A stretch of 64,000 bases of DNA from Pieris napi (taxonomy: Eukaryota; Arthropoda; Insecta; Lepidoptera; Pieridae), in NCBI RefSeq assembly GCF_905475465.1, contig NC_062246.1, positions 7,590,001-7,654,000 on the forward strand, given 5' to 3'. The translations under genes and the position numbers were made by a program. Below are positions 20,114-31,429 of this stretch, one piece after another. The stretch's first letter is position 1. The number at the start of each line of letters is the position of its first letter. Under the pieces are notes generated by a model. That model made no database searches and had not been told where the DNA came from. It was given only the letters and a program-made list of their open reading frames with translations.

Positions 20114-20722
20114 GCACTCTGTTCTAAGACCCGAGCGCTCGATAATGAAACGTTATCGCGTTTCAATCGTCCTGGGAAATTAAAACCTCTGTATAAATGA
20201 CAAGGTCGCATTTTAAATGTGGTTAACAAGGGACAAAGTTAAAAATTCTAAGGATTTACTTGAAGCGCGATAATGGTTTCACTAGTACGGCGTACGGCTA
20301 TGTAACATTTTAATAGGAACGGCAAGTTCCGTACCAAATTCGTCAATTCACTGATAATAATAATAGGAAGTTCCAAAATATTTCTTCAATTACAAAATGG
20401 CTAATTGATTTTGGAACCACCTTTTATTATACTCAGACATTTTTGTATCGAAATTATCATATTTTACTGATAATCCGTAGATTATTGTGCATATTGGAAA
20501 TTTAATGAAAACTCCCTATGATAAACTTCATTTTCCTTAACTTTGTTAAATTTCCACTTGCAAATGAATGTGCTAGTCATATGTCGTGATACGAATAATG
20601 TTAATCTTAGTATTGATGTCTGTAGGCTTAGTAGTCCATGTATCTATCTATTAGCCGCTCTAGTTTCTATCTCTTCTAGGAAATCGTGTTGTCGCTTATC
20701 CGGAAACACAACCTTTAATATC

Positions 20723-20728
20723 AATAAA
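20723..20728 (+). terminator. Candidate poly(A) signal AATAAA, proximal
   Basis: This AATAAA lies about 610 bases after the stop codon of the Ig gene and is followed by a T-rich run (ATTTTTTCATT). In such AT-rich DNA the hexamer is common by chance, so it is one candidate only. Confidence 0.3.
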
Positions 20729-21476
20729 AAATTGTAAGATTTTTTCATTACCACTGAAATCTAATAAAAATAAAAACATGATTAAAAAAATGATTTTTAA
20801 ACAATTTTAATTAATTTTGTTAAGTCTCGTCCCGTATTAAAATATCTCTCTTACGCCGTGACTCGCTATCTCATTATATAATTGCCAAAAAACAATGTTT
20901 TATTAACACAATAAATTCTTTTTTATGAATTTTTTTAAACAAACAAAAATTCCGTCTCTCAAAATACTATATCTCACAAACTAATAGTACGACGGTTGTT
21001 GAATTCATACACGTGTATTGAACGTGGGGTGAACTAAAAAATATATTAATACAAGTAGCGCTATGTGTCTCCGTACGAACATCAGCCCACTTAGTATCAT
21101 CTTTCGTATACAAATTCGATAGCTAAAAGCGGGTCACGCTTTCAGTAAAAGATTTTAGTCTAGCGCCCAAGCACTCGCTTTGTCATTGACTACGCTAATA
21201 TAATTCGTACATTTTGTCATATGCGGCAACATGAGTTCCAACCCAAAACTTTTCCCATTTCCTTTTTCATATAAATGTGCCAAATTGTTATATTTTTGTT
21301 AGAGACGTTATATTGTGATTTTTTCGTTAGAAATTGAATGGAATTCAAGTAAAATGAACACCAAGTATGTAAGGTATAATCGTAGTGTAATATTTGATAT
21401 TTTATATAGATGTCAATGTATTATAGCTTAATGTGGCAGGTATAATTTAAAGCATTCCATATTTAAATACAATACT

Positions 21477-21482
21477 AATAAA
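21477..21482 (+). terminator. Candidate poly(A) signal AATAAA, distal
   Basis: This AATAAA lies about 1.36 kb after the stop codon. The 40 bases after it are rich in T and GT (GGTTTTATTCC, then CTTTGTTATTTTTGG), as expected of a downstream processing element. It is a better-looking candidate than the proximal one, but unproven. Confidence 0.35.
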
Positions 21483-22459
21483 GGTTTTATTCCTTCTCGC
21501 TTTGTTATTTTTGGTAAATGTCATAAGAGTTATAATCCATGTCTAAATTCCATAATAACTCATGACTTTTGAAGTTCATACGTTGATTGACGCGTCATTA
21601 ATCTAAAGTGATCGCCCTATTGAGCACTCTCAAAAACGCAATATTCCACAAATTGGAAAATTATTATTGAGGGCTATGTGTATATTTCTAAAAAAAATAG
21701 TTATCCTGCCACCTGTATATTTCGATGTCAATTTTAGAAGTGTGTCAAGGCGCCATTTTGTATGAAAGCGATTTGCTAACACAATTTTTGCAACAATCGT
21801 ATTGTTAAGAGAATATATCAATTGTTCAATGTTAAAATGTTAAGTAGAACCCTTTCCGATTTCATACTTCATTAACGTGAAAAGATTGCAGTAAAAGTAA
21901 ATACATAATATCATTTTTACATCCATAAAATAATTTTATGAGGGTATTCCTAATACGTACGGTATTAAGGGTACCCTCATAAATACATTATAAAAAATAT
22001 ACTTTGTATAACATTATTGTACAACGAAACAGAGTAAATACCAATGAATTCAATTATAAGCGAGAGAACAAATGTTAAAAAATTTAGTACCTAATATAAC
22101 GTTCCACAGACAACGGAAATGATAGAATGCAGATGAAAATTTCACGTAAAATTAACGATAACATCAATGTTCCTTGAATTTACTAATACTTTCGTTTGGA
22201 ATACAGTTATTTATGAAATTAATTTCTTATTTTATATCAAATGTACACTCTTTTTGGCGTCGGTTTCTGGTCCACATCGTTGTTTCATCCCAGAACCGCT
22301 GCTCGCAACTACACTTTGCAAAGCACACAGACAGCAGTGTTGCATAGTGGATCCAGTTGTTGCACTCGTAATTAAATTCAGTAATTCATTCTCTCCACAC
22401 CCCCCTGGGTTGGAGATAGTAGCTCCAATTTATATGTAGTTTGTACTACGTCACAGTTT

Positions 22460-22745
22460 CTACTATCATCACTTTCGTCTTATCGCTGTTCAGGGTGTCC
22501 AAATTGGATACTAGTTGCTTCTAAGCGAGACAGTAATTCTTCTAAATCCTGCTTTGTGTGGGCATGAAGTGTTGCATCATCAGCATATCTAAGATTGTTG
22601 TACACGCGGCCCCTATCTGAGGTTCCCTTATTCCAGTCCTCCAAAACACAACGATTTATGTACTCTGTATAGATGTTAAAGAGTAAGGCAACAATATACA
22701 TCCCTGCCGAACACCTGACTGGGTATTAAATTTACTAGAGGAGAA
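22460..22745 (-). pseudogene. LINE reverse transcriptase core fragment
   Basis: The minus strand reads GRVYNNLRYADDATLHAHTK, then QDLEELLSRLEAT, with the catalytic YADD box. Before it, QSGVRQGCIL and NIYTEYINRCVLEDWNKG appear in two frames, so there is a frameshift near 22700. LNSDKTKVMI follows in another frame. This is an RTE-like reverse transcriptase palm region, frameshifted and truncated. Confidence 0.85.
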
Positions 22746-22799
22746 TCCTTAAATGAGGGAGACAAGAGGTCCGAATTTCATTTTTTTTGTTCTGTGTGT

Positions 22800-25095
22800 C
22801 AATTTTTTTTAAGTTCATAAATTTATGGTTTTTGTGACCATAGTTTATAACATGGAAATAATCGTTAATATTATATTCTTTTAAAACATCGCTGGACGCA
22901 TTGAGTCCAGCATCATTCTACCAGTCTACGTTTGTGATCTCCAGGTATATTTTAACTAAATTTTAATCATATGAGTATCATGGTTGAAGTTGCCTCTCTA
23001 ATAAAGTAACCTAAATTACTTTTACTGCAATCTATATTTTAACGTCTTTGCATTAAAATCGTTAATACTTGCACAGCGTAGCTACAAGAACAAGTTAATT
23101 GGTGTTGTAGATATAGTGCGGTAAACGATAGGAAATGCATTATTCTGTCAGTCTTAGGTCCTATGCAATGCTTTTCGCTGGATTGCTATGCTGAAAATGT
23201 AAGAAAAGTGCCAGATTGAATGTATAGTTAGATCGCCTTTTAATTAACAAACAATTGTGCTCTACGCCATGAGGCGAATTCCACTGCAAATATAATTCTT
23301 AAATTACGTAAACTAAAAATACTTCATGCCAAATATCTAAAAGAAAGCTTTTATAAATATGCAAATAATGTTTTAATGGTATAGTTTATCGTCAAAATAG
23401 ATTAAATTTGTCAGCAAAACTTTAATATATAATTCTTTGATATGCGTTTGACAAATTAATTATTAATAGTCAGTATTTTTCTTGCAAAAATCAACGCAAT
23501 ATTCCAATTCATTTCTCAGCTTCAAAGCGTTGCATAGGACTAAAGAAAGTCCACTTATTGTTGTAAAGAATTGTGATATCATTGGAGGCGCGGGGAAGCT
23601 TATAAAAATTGTTGGATGAATTTAAAACGATAAATAAGTTAGAGGTAGAAAATGTATTTTTATACTCACAAGTCAATTGATATATAAATTACACCACAAA
23701 AATAAAAAAACTTTAAAGTTCAATTGAATTGACTGTAATTGTTTAAAGGATTTTTGACTGATAAAAAGGTCTGATCGTACATAAATCAAAGTCTTCTTCT
23801 TCAAAAAATACAAAAACGTGTACTTTTCAGGGCTAATATACTAACACACCCGCATCTCAAACCGTCTCGTTTCTAGCTAGACCAAGAATTACTCCAAAGA
23901 CTTCTCCAGGATCCCATGCTCATCTGATGATCATAAAAACACTTTCCAACAAAACAAGTATTTTGCAAATCAGTCCAGGTATTTCCGAGTAAAACAAACA
24001 AATAAGATTCTTGTTTTTCAATGAGATCTTTTTTCTTTTTTGTTAAGTTACTTATTACCTAATCTAATGGCATACGTGGTGTAATTTATAATATAAAAAG
24101 GAGATTAATTTGTACCTGGATATGTTGAAGGATCCGTCCACCGATCGATAGATTTAGACCCTTGCTCTCGACTCTTGCATACCATAGATCTGCGGAATTT
24201 ATTTACATTTTACGGTGAAAAAGGTTCTTGAGTTTTCTACTAACAAAACTAAGGAATATCAAGCAAAAAAAAATAAAGAATTCTCTCTTGTATGTTCTGT
24301 ATTTGTATGCTAATCTCAATTGGTAAAATCAGTATAATGTTTTAACTAAAGGTACAGATTTGTATCTTGTCATTATAGAGTAAACACAATTAATTACAAA
24401 AGAGAACTTAAGTAATGAAACTGATTTAGTTGTTATGAATAAACGGGTTGATTAGTCTAGTCTCATTGTTTTAAATAAAAATACGTTTGCGTAAGATTTG
24501 AACACAATTGGATAACATGAAACAGTGCATTGTGTGTTATTCGAATAATGGAACAAATCAAATCATAAACGTTACATCAATTTTCAGTAAATGTTGACAA
24601 AATATTTGAGAAATTTAATGCATACTTAAGGTATTTCTAGACATAAAAACTATGTAAACATACAATCCTTTTCTACCGTAAAATATAAATGAGGTTTGTT
24701 AACTCGCTTTTAGTAATTTTCCTCTTTCGGACTAAACCTTTTCAAAGCGATCCCTGCGCCTCTTATATCATTATTATATATGTACCAGCCAAGCTTTTGT
24801 GTGCTCAGTGGCTGGTCGGAATTAAAACATCGAATCAGTTAGAATGTTTTGTATTAGCGTCCATTGATGATGTTGGTGCCAATAATAGATATATTTACAT
24901 TTTATTATACATTTTATTGATTTGATACTAATGTACATACCATAATCATTGCAATGTATGGAAATAAATTATGGAAAATTATTTGTTTTATTTTCTCCCG
25001 ACATAGTTTTAATTAAGGTAAGCAAGGAATCTATTTTTATTTTTGTAATGTCATCACCAAGGTTTCTAAACGAAATTCAATATATATAACAACTA
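22800..25095. other. AT-rich intergenic stretch, nothing recognised
   Basis: A 78-codon open frame at 24689-24925 is hydrophobic but has no family signal, start context or neighbours that support it. No terminal repeats were found. Confidence 0.45.
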
Positions 25096-25099
25096 ATTG

Positions 25100-25310
25100 G
25101 ACACCTGGACAAGGGACGCCCAGAACCGACACAGATGGCAAAATATGGAGGAGGCCTTTACCCATAACCGGGTACCCAACTAAAGAAACAATTATTTATT
25201 TAATATACTATTAAATATAATACTAACATTAAATTAAGAAAACTAAATACTAACACAGCTAAAGTAATGTTTTTTAAGGTTGGCAATAAAAGGCTTTTGA
25301 ATTGAATTGG
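25100..25310 (+). pseudogene. LINE ORF 3' end with UTR
   Basis: The plus strand reads TWTRDAQNRHRWQNMEEAFT, then HNRVPN and a stop at 25175, followed by an AT-rich tail with GGCAATAAAAGGCTTTTGAA. This is the same RTE-like C-terminus (DR-W--LEEAY) seen at 6240 on the other strand. Confidence 0.75.
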
Positions 25311-25789
25311 ACAATACAACGGTATGTGAAGGTTTTTTTTACACGCATAGATATATTAATGCCTACAAGTGAAAATAAAGTGAAATTAAAATGTATGTAG
25401 GATATTTATTAGCGCTCCGAGTCCGGAAAGGGAAGTATGGTTCGCATATCCCATAACAATCGATTCAGATATTTTGACTGTCGTATATGTTAAATTTTGT
25501 ATGACGATCAAGCGTATAAAAAGTATTCCAATTTTGCCGGGACACACTTAATAAAATTAAGCCTTGCGGCACCGGGCACATTATTCGATTGTATAATATA
25601 CTAAAGATATATTGATATCTACTTAAGGAATTACAGAGTTTCCTTGCTCAATTTTGCTACGTCAGCGTATCGAATGGAAACATTAAGAAAATTCAAGATA
25701 TAGTAAAACGAAAAGAGATACTGTTATTTCGCAAAGTCATCAACATCTTTTCTAAAGTTGGGACTTAACCTTCAATGAAGGCTATAAGG

Positions 25790-25985
25790 CCAGACTAACC
25801 TTGATTTCCAAGTGCGGGTCCGCAGATAACGCATGTCAATTACTACTGAAATTTGTTTATTTCCACTCGATGTTTTCTTCACCATAAGAACCAGTGTATT
25901 TACGCTAATGTATTCATGTGAACAGAGTATCGAACTTACGACCTCATCTAAGGTTTAACGACCACTGCTGTTGTTACAGAATAAT
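25790..25985 (-). mobile_element. SINE-B, heavily diverged copy
   Basis: CTCGATGTTTTCTTCACCAT and GTATCGAACTTACGACCTCA occur in the order and orientation of an inverted SINE-B. Other blocks are hard to align. Confidence 0.45.
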
Positions 25986-26114
25986 AGGTTTAAAGACATT
26001 CTCATAACAGACAATAGTCTCTTACATGAGAATTATATAGTAAAGATACAATTTATTACGTCGTGGGTCATTGAAGAGCTTCGAGGATGAATTAGCGAAG
26101 TAGAACTTGGATGG

Positions 26115-26345
26115 AATTTCATTTACGTATATAACTGGGATCACTCAAGAGATGGTCTTTTAGTCTTAGTTTAAATATTGCCAGGCTGTCTGCACTTTTT
26201 ATATTTTGTGGAAGTCTATTATACATGGTACAATATAATACATATATTATGAATTTCGTCCAAAGATCGAAGCCAACTTCAAATGTAGCAGAATATGAAT
26301 GATAGAGGATATCGGTCGGATATCCTCTATCAGTCTGTTTCATTG
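26115..26345 (-). pseudogene. LINE ORF C-terminal fragment
   Basis: The minus strand reads VLYCTMYNRLPQNIKSADSL, then AIFKLRLKDHLL. The YNRLP----S-AIFK-RLK motif is the C-terminal end of CR1/Jockey-type LINE ORF2 proteins. Its 5' border coincides with a pair of perfect palindromes at 26301-26386. Confidence 0.7.
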
Positions 26346-26399
26346 GTTTTTTCTTTCTCTCTCACAGAAGATACTATATCTTCTGTGTCCGACCGATAT

Positions 26400-27055
26400 T
26401 CGGGTATATGTTATGCCGAACACACAACCTCAGGTTTCAGTGTCGGCCGCTTAACCCAGGTCTAATAAGAATCTGAGTAATACAAACGTTAAATTTGAAA
26501 TATATTCAACAAACTTTGTGACGCAGGAAATCTACCAAAACCTAGCGAAATTCATATAAAATAAAGGAACAATGGTTGGTCTGCATGTGAGAACTTTAGA
26601 CATTTCCGCCAGTGCCTTGCTGACTGTCTTGACTTGTTTGGAGTAGAGCCAAGAAATAGACTACGTAATCCCCGTGACTTAGTCTGCTTTTAGAAACGTG
26701 TAAATGAGACACATTTCTGCGTCTGTTTCATTTATTTTTAAGGTGGTCTTTTGAATGTTTCACGATACGCTAAGTAGCAGCGGAGCTTTGAATCAAATTA
26801 GTACGCGGGCTTTTAGTTTCCGCAATACTTTCTATCATATTACGTCAATCTTAAAAAAAAATCCAATTTGTATGGCTTTATTGATGTTAAGGGCCACTAA
26901 TACTTGGGCCTGAGCTTGAGATTGAAGTAAGATAAAAAAAGTTAATTGCAACTTGGTCAGTTAGAATAAAAAAGAAAATGTTATTTACCTCCCAGTCAAG
27001 TTATTTTTATTATGCAAACATTTTCATCGAAACATTTTGTAAAACAAAAAAAATG
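26400..27055. other. Stretch with nothing recognised
   Basis: No supported gene or repeat boundary. A CACATTTCTGCGTCTG word near 26710 recurs near 59625 and inverted near 63725, hinting at a shared unidentified element. Confidence 0.4.
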
Positions 27056-27059
27056 GCGA

Positions 27060-27240
27060 TTAAAAAGAGTGGCGGAGAGTTTATTACCAGTTCTTCTCTC
27101 CCGTTCTACGCCCTTGATTTGAGAACTGGCAGTAAATGTAAAATTTGAAGCATTAATATGTATTTCTTTTCTGACAAGTCATAAGTGTACATTATGTTAC
27201 CTATATGATTAAATGATTTTTTACTTTACTTTATAATATT
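27060..27240 (+). mobile_element. CR1-like LINE 3' end, diverged
   Basis: It reads GTTTATTACCAGTTCTTCTC, then AGAACTGGCAGTAAATG, then GACAAGTCATAAGTGTACAT and ends ATTAAATGATTTTTTACTTT. This is the order of the LINE 3' UTR whose better copy lies at 43705-43860. Confidence 0.6.
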
Positions 27241-27244
27241 TTAT

Positions 27245-29155
27245 GGGCTATTGATAATATTTATGACATCAAGTCTAAAAGTTTAAAAACTTTTGTCTTT
27301 CAGACTTCAAATTTAACCAAATATTTTCATTTCTACCAACTTCAAATTGAATAACGTTTTTAAACAAAACACGTGCACTGCTATGGTTTTCAAAAGTTAT
27401 AGAAATGAAACATTTCTCAAAGAAACTTGTTTTCATATAAATATAAACGTGAGCCAAGTTAGCTCATTGGGGCCGGATGTTTTAGGAGGTCGTCGCCTCT
27501 CAAACTTCTGATTTTCTCTAAGACTAAATGTATAGTAATAAATTGTTGCCACTTTGTATAAAATTAAATCTTCGTCTTATAATTCTAAAGTTAAAATGGA
27601 TTCTTGCATAGAAAATGCATGAAATTTCTGCTGTACATAGAGACGGACCAGGTGCGATAAGTTTTTATCAAAGTCATTTTCTTTTTGCTCTCTTTTATGT
27701 AAAAAACTTGGTAGGTACCAGTTTAAAACAACAACAATAAAATTAAAATAATATGTATTTGGTTTTCGATTATATTTCGATCGAATAATAATATTCTCTG
27801 TAACTAATTCGAATGTAAATCAAGCTAAAATTACGTATCGCATTTTGAAATGTTTGTTACAGGTCGTTTTATCTGTTGAATATCGTATTAACCCATAACT
27901 TAGATTTACATCGAGATTTATACCGGAATTCTGCCACTAAAATTGACCCTTTTTGCACTCCTCTACTGCATCATTTAAGAATAAGTTAAAACTCTAATGT
28001 CTTAAGCCTTGTATCTTACTTGTTTTTTGTATAGCTGCAAGTTTGTCGGTCTCCTAATTTATAAATTTTGTGCTGTCATGTTTTGTCTTGTATTGTATTT
28101 ACTTTGTATTGTATTTTTGATCAGTGAAACTTTTTGTGGATATGTCCAATGTTTTTATTTTATGTTTTACTTTTATTTTATTTTTACTGTATAGAAATGT
28201 ATCTGTTTAGTATTCTTAATAAATAAATCCAAGGGTTCAAAGTTCAAGTTCACAAGCACTGTAATATTAATTTGAATCGATGAACTTCAGAACTGTTAGT
28301 AAGCCTGCAGGATTAACGGGAGAGAAAACTCATAAACTGCCCTTTTCGAAACTTTGGGGAGCTGTTATCTCAAGAAGTATAAATCACATCCACCATGATA
28401 TGTACCAAGATACGAAGTCGGAAAAACTGCGGGCTGACCGGGCATGTTCATTCATCATGCCAGATATGTACGTAACGAAAAAGTCATTTACAACTTTGAA
28501 CTTGAAAATTATTTTTACATTAAACCGTCGTTTTTATATTAAAGAAAGTAGAATTATAATCTTGATAGAGCTACTATTCAATTTAAATAATGTATTTTAT
28601 GTTTAGTCCTGTAGTTTTTCCTGAGTAAACAGAAACAATGGGAAAATAGGAAAAGGCAAATAGTTTCGAACTTCCCTGTATAAAGAAAAATCTTTGACAG
28701 ATATACATAATTATCTGTTGTGAATTATATGACGAGCGTATTAGTTAGTCTGCGTAAAGTTTGTTTTTCTGTTTGAATAATATATAAAACACCAAATTGT
28801 ATGAGAAACTTTTATGAAGACGCATTTCCTATTTCCCAATAATAACGATTAATAGAAGGAAAAATCAGTACCGGAAATGGCCACTTAAGTGAGGCCGTAG
28901 AATGGAAGTGTTTTGCGAGATATTCTTCTAAGAACAAATAACTGAGTAGCTTTTAAATACAACCTCGATACTATTGGTTTTCTTAACACTGTATACCTTT
29001 AGGTCATTGAAACGCCATGGCAGAATAATGTAGAGCTTTACACCGTTACATAATACTGCAATATTACTTAGCTTAAAAGTTCAATGATTATATTTAATAC
29101 GCATCTTGCGTCATAGTTTAACATATTAGTTGACTAAAAATTATAAACATTTTAC
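27245..29155. other. AT-rich stretch, no supported gene
   Basis: It includes a T-rich region ending AATAAATAAATCC near 28225 that may be a LINE tail, and a 108-codon open frame at 28280-28606 without recognisable motifs or splice context. Confidence 0.4.
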
Positions 29156-29159
29156 ATCA

Positions 29160-29300
29160 ACAGGAAACCGAAGAACTAGCAGCTACCTAGGACAAAGAAT
29201 TAGTCTAGCTATTCAAAGGGGCAACGCTGCTTCGGAACCTTGCCTAAAGGTACTCCTTTTAATATATTTTAGTTATGATTTTAAGTTTTAGGTTCATTAT
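29160..29300 (+). pseudogene. LINE ORF C-terminal fragment
   Basis: The plus strand reads NRRTSSYLGQRISLAIQRGN, then AASE. The same LGQRISLAIQRGNAAS motif occurs at 11765-11990 on the other strand, so it belongs to the same or a sister LINE family. The reading frame stops soon after. Confidence 0.72.
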
Positions 29301-30090
29301 TGTAGTATTTATTAAATGATAAGTTTTATATATTAAAGAGTGTAAAAACCCGTAACGATTTGTTTTTAGTTCTTAACCAACGTACGCGTAACTAATATAA
29401 AATACTGATATTGTACCGATAAATACCGATACTGACAGTGTCCGGTGACCGATTAATATACACTTTTAATTAACTCTATCTAAAATCCCGTATACATACT
29501 TTAAGTGTTAATCAAGACAATTAAAAAGAGTTTTAGGCAGTTATACCATATATTATTATACGGTGCAAATGTCAGTAAGCTCTGGCCATTGTTCGCGGAG
29601 TGGTACGGGCAGTGCGCCAGCACTTCCATACTTCCGCTTGGATACTAGCCGACAGTTATTGCTAACGATAACCAATGCTTTATTTTACCACCTTACAAGT
29701 TTTAACTATTTACTTGTTAGCAAGTCGAACGATTTCTAAAGGCTCTTGGTCTTACATTGCATCTGCTTTTTACCAGATTCATGCACCATTGCGTGAAGCC
29801 TTATAAGGAAATAATAAACATAAGAAGAAAGAAGAAGAAGAAGATACAGAATCTTTTCCCGAGTACGGACTTCCGAAAATTCACTACTAAGATCGACGGA
29901 AACCAATTCAAGCAAGTTTAAAGCAAAAATTATTAGGGTAGCTGTTCATTGGTAGTTAAGACATGAAAATTTTAATTGAATTAATTGTGTAAATACGAGT
30001 AATAAGACGAAATATAATTGCTAATTTTACACCCTTATTATTTATTAACTGAATATAATAACAAAGTTCAGTAAGTTAAAATTTATTTAA

Positions 30091-30308
30091 AGAAAACACT
30101 TTTTTAACGGATTGAAGCTTTGTATTATTATAAACTTTCCGACGTTTCGCGTGCTTTACAGCGTGCGTGGTCACGGTGACCGAAGACAAAAGGTGTTGAA
30201 TGTCAAAAAGTATCACAGCTGTAGAAAAAGTTATATTATCTGTATTTATTTCCCCGGAGGAATAATTATAATAATACATAGCTTCAATCCGTTAAAAGAG
30301 TGTTTTCT
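30091..30308. mobile_element. piggyBac-type MITE
   Basis: A 218-bp element is flanked by TTAA at 30087-30090 and 30309-30312. Ends AGAAAACACTTTTTTAACGG and CCGTTAAAAGAGTGTTTTCT form 29-bp inverted repeats with one mismatch. The centre holds CGACGTTTCGCGTGCTTTAC and GCGTGCGTGGTCACGGTGAC. Open frames inside are chance products. Confidence 0.85.
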
Positions 30309-30605
30309 TTAAATGTGTAAGAGTTATGTTAATAAATACTAAGTTAAAACCTATTTAGGATAAGATATGGCTTAAAACAGAAGCCACTATAAACTTTCGA
30401 TATACGACGCTAAGAAGTAAATCTGACCTTATTCACGTGACGCTTAAATGTACTATTACTTTAAATAGGTATTACGTATCTTAGCAAGATGCGTACAACG
30501 GGATAAACTACCAAAAACGACTTCTGCGCATTTGTAATTCGTACCTTTCTTGGGATATAGTACCCAGTATAGTATTATATATACTTAGTATATCGTGTAT
30601 ATTAG

Positions 30606-30715
30606 TGGTTGCCAGGAAGAGATCGCTCGAAAACGATAATGCCACCAGTTGCTTCTTTTTATGTAATTATTTTAATTGTATTACTGCAACGACGTGTAAA
30701 TAAATATATCGATTC
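30606..30715 (+). mobile_element. LINE 3' end (GGTTGCCTGGAAGAGATCGC family)
   Basis: It reads GTGGTTGCCAGGAAGAGATC, GCTCGAAAACGATAATGCC, then GCAACGACGTGTAAATAAAT. Block order is identical to 62018-62130. No coding part remains. Confidence 0.75.
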
Positions 30716-31169
30716 AATTAAAATACAATTCATACAATGGTTTTTCTTTAATATAAAACTATTATGTGAAAGTTTTAAAACAATTTTTCACAGATTCACC
30801 TATATAGGATCCCTACTGCTATTTTTATACACAGGTATCTTTGAAAAATGTTCCTATATGTCTACTCAGGTAAGATTTAACATATAAATAAAATAAAATA
30901 CTGTTTAAAGTGAAAATATATGGTCAAACATTAATTTTTCATAATATTTTTTTTTAATTATAACAATGGAGTGCACGAAAAAATTTTGGGTAAACATTGC
31001 AATTTATAGTTTAAAAAACAATATCCCACATCGATCATATTAATTCATTCACTGTAACTCTAATCCGAGGTGAAAACCCCCAGGCGCTATACTTAAGTAA
31101 AAAATAAATATTCTTCATATACCCGTATACTGACATAAATAAATTTTATATAAAACTCACTGTTGTATA

Positions 31170-31425
31170 ACTAAACTACTGTTGTACAAGAAGAATACTT
31201 TCGGTTTCAGCATAGACAGGTTAAGAAGATGTTGCTTAAAATTTATTTTAAAGAAAGAGAAAAAGTGTTGGGCGAAGAATGTGCGTTTTTGGTTTATAAA
31301 CAGGTTTGCGTTGTGTATGATTTAGTGTAGTAGGTATTTTTCAGCACTTTGCCATTAAATATAATTTTTTAACCGTTAGAAGTTTTGTCTCATCGTACAA
31401 TTTTGAAGTTGGGTAAAAGGTCTAT
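31170..31425 (-). repeat. Unclassified interspersed repeat, copy B
   Basis: On the plus strand it starts CTACTGTTGTACAAGAAGAA with ACTTTCGGTTTCAGC and ends TTTTGTCTCATCGTACAATT plus TTGAAGTTGGGTA. This is the reverse complement of the blocks in copy A (6867-7190) with a different centre. Confidence 0.6.
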
Positions 31426-31429
31426 GACG

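Larger units (their letters stand above)
20114..22290. other. 3' UTR of the Ig gene and adjoining flank
   Basis: This should hold the 3' UTR up to one of the poly(A) candidates, then flank. A short hairpin lies at 21935-21983. No other gene or classified repeat is recognised. Confidence 0.45.

Noticed and set aside
28280..28606. 108-codon open frame
   Set aside because: No recognisable domain, no coding bias after the first half, and no exon borders.
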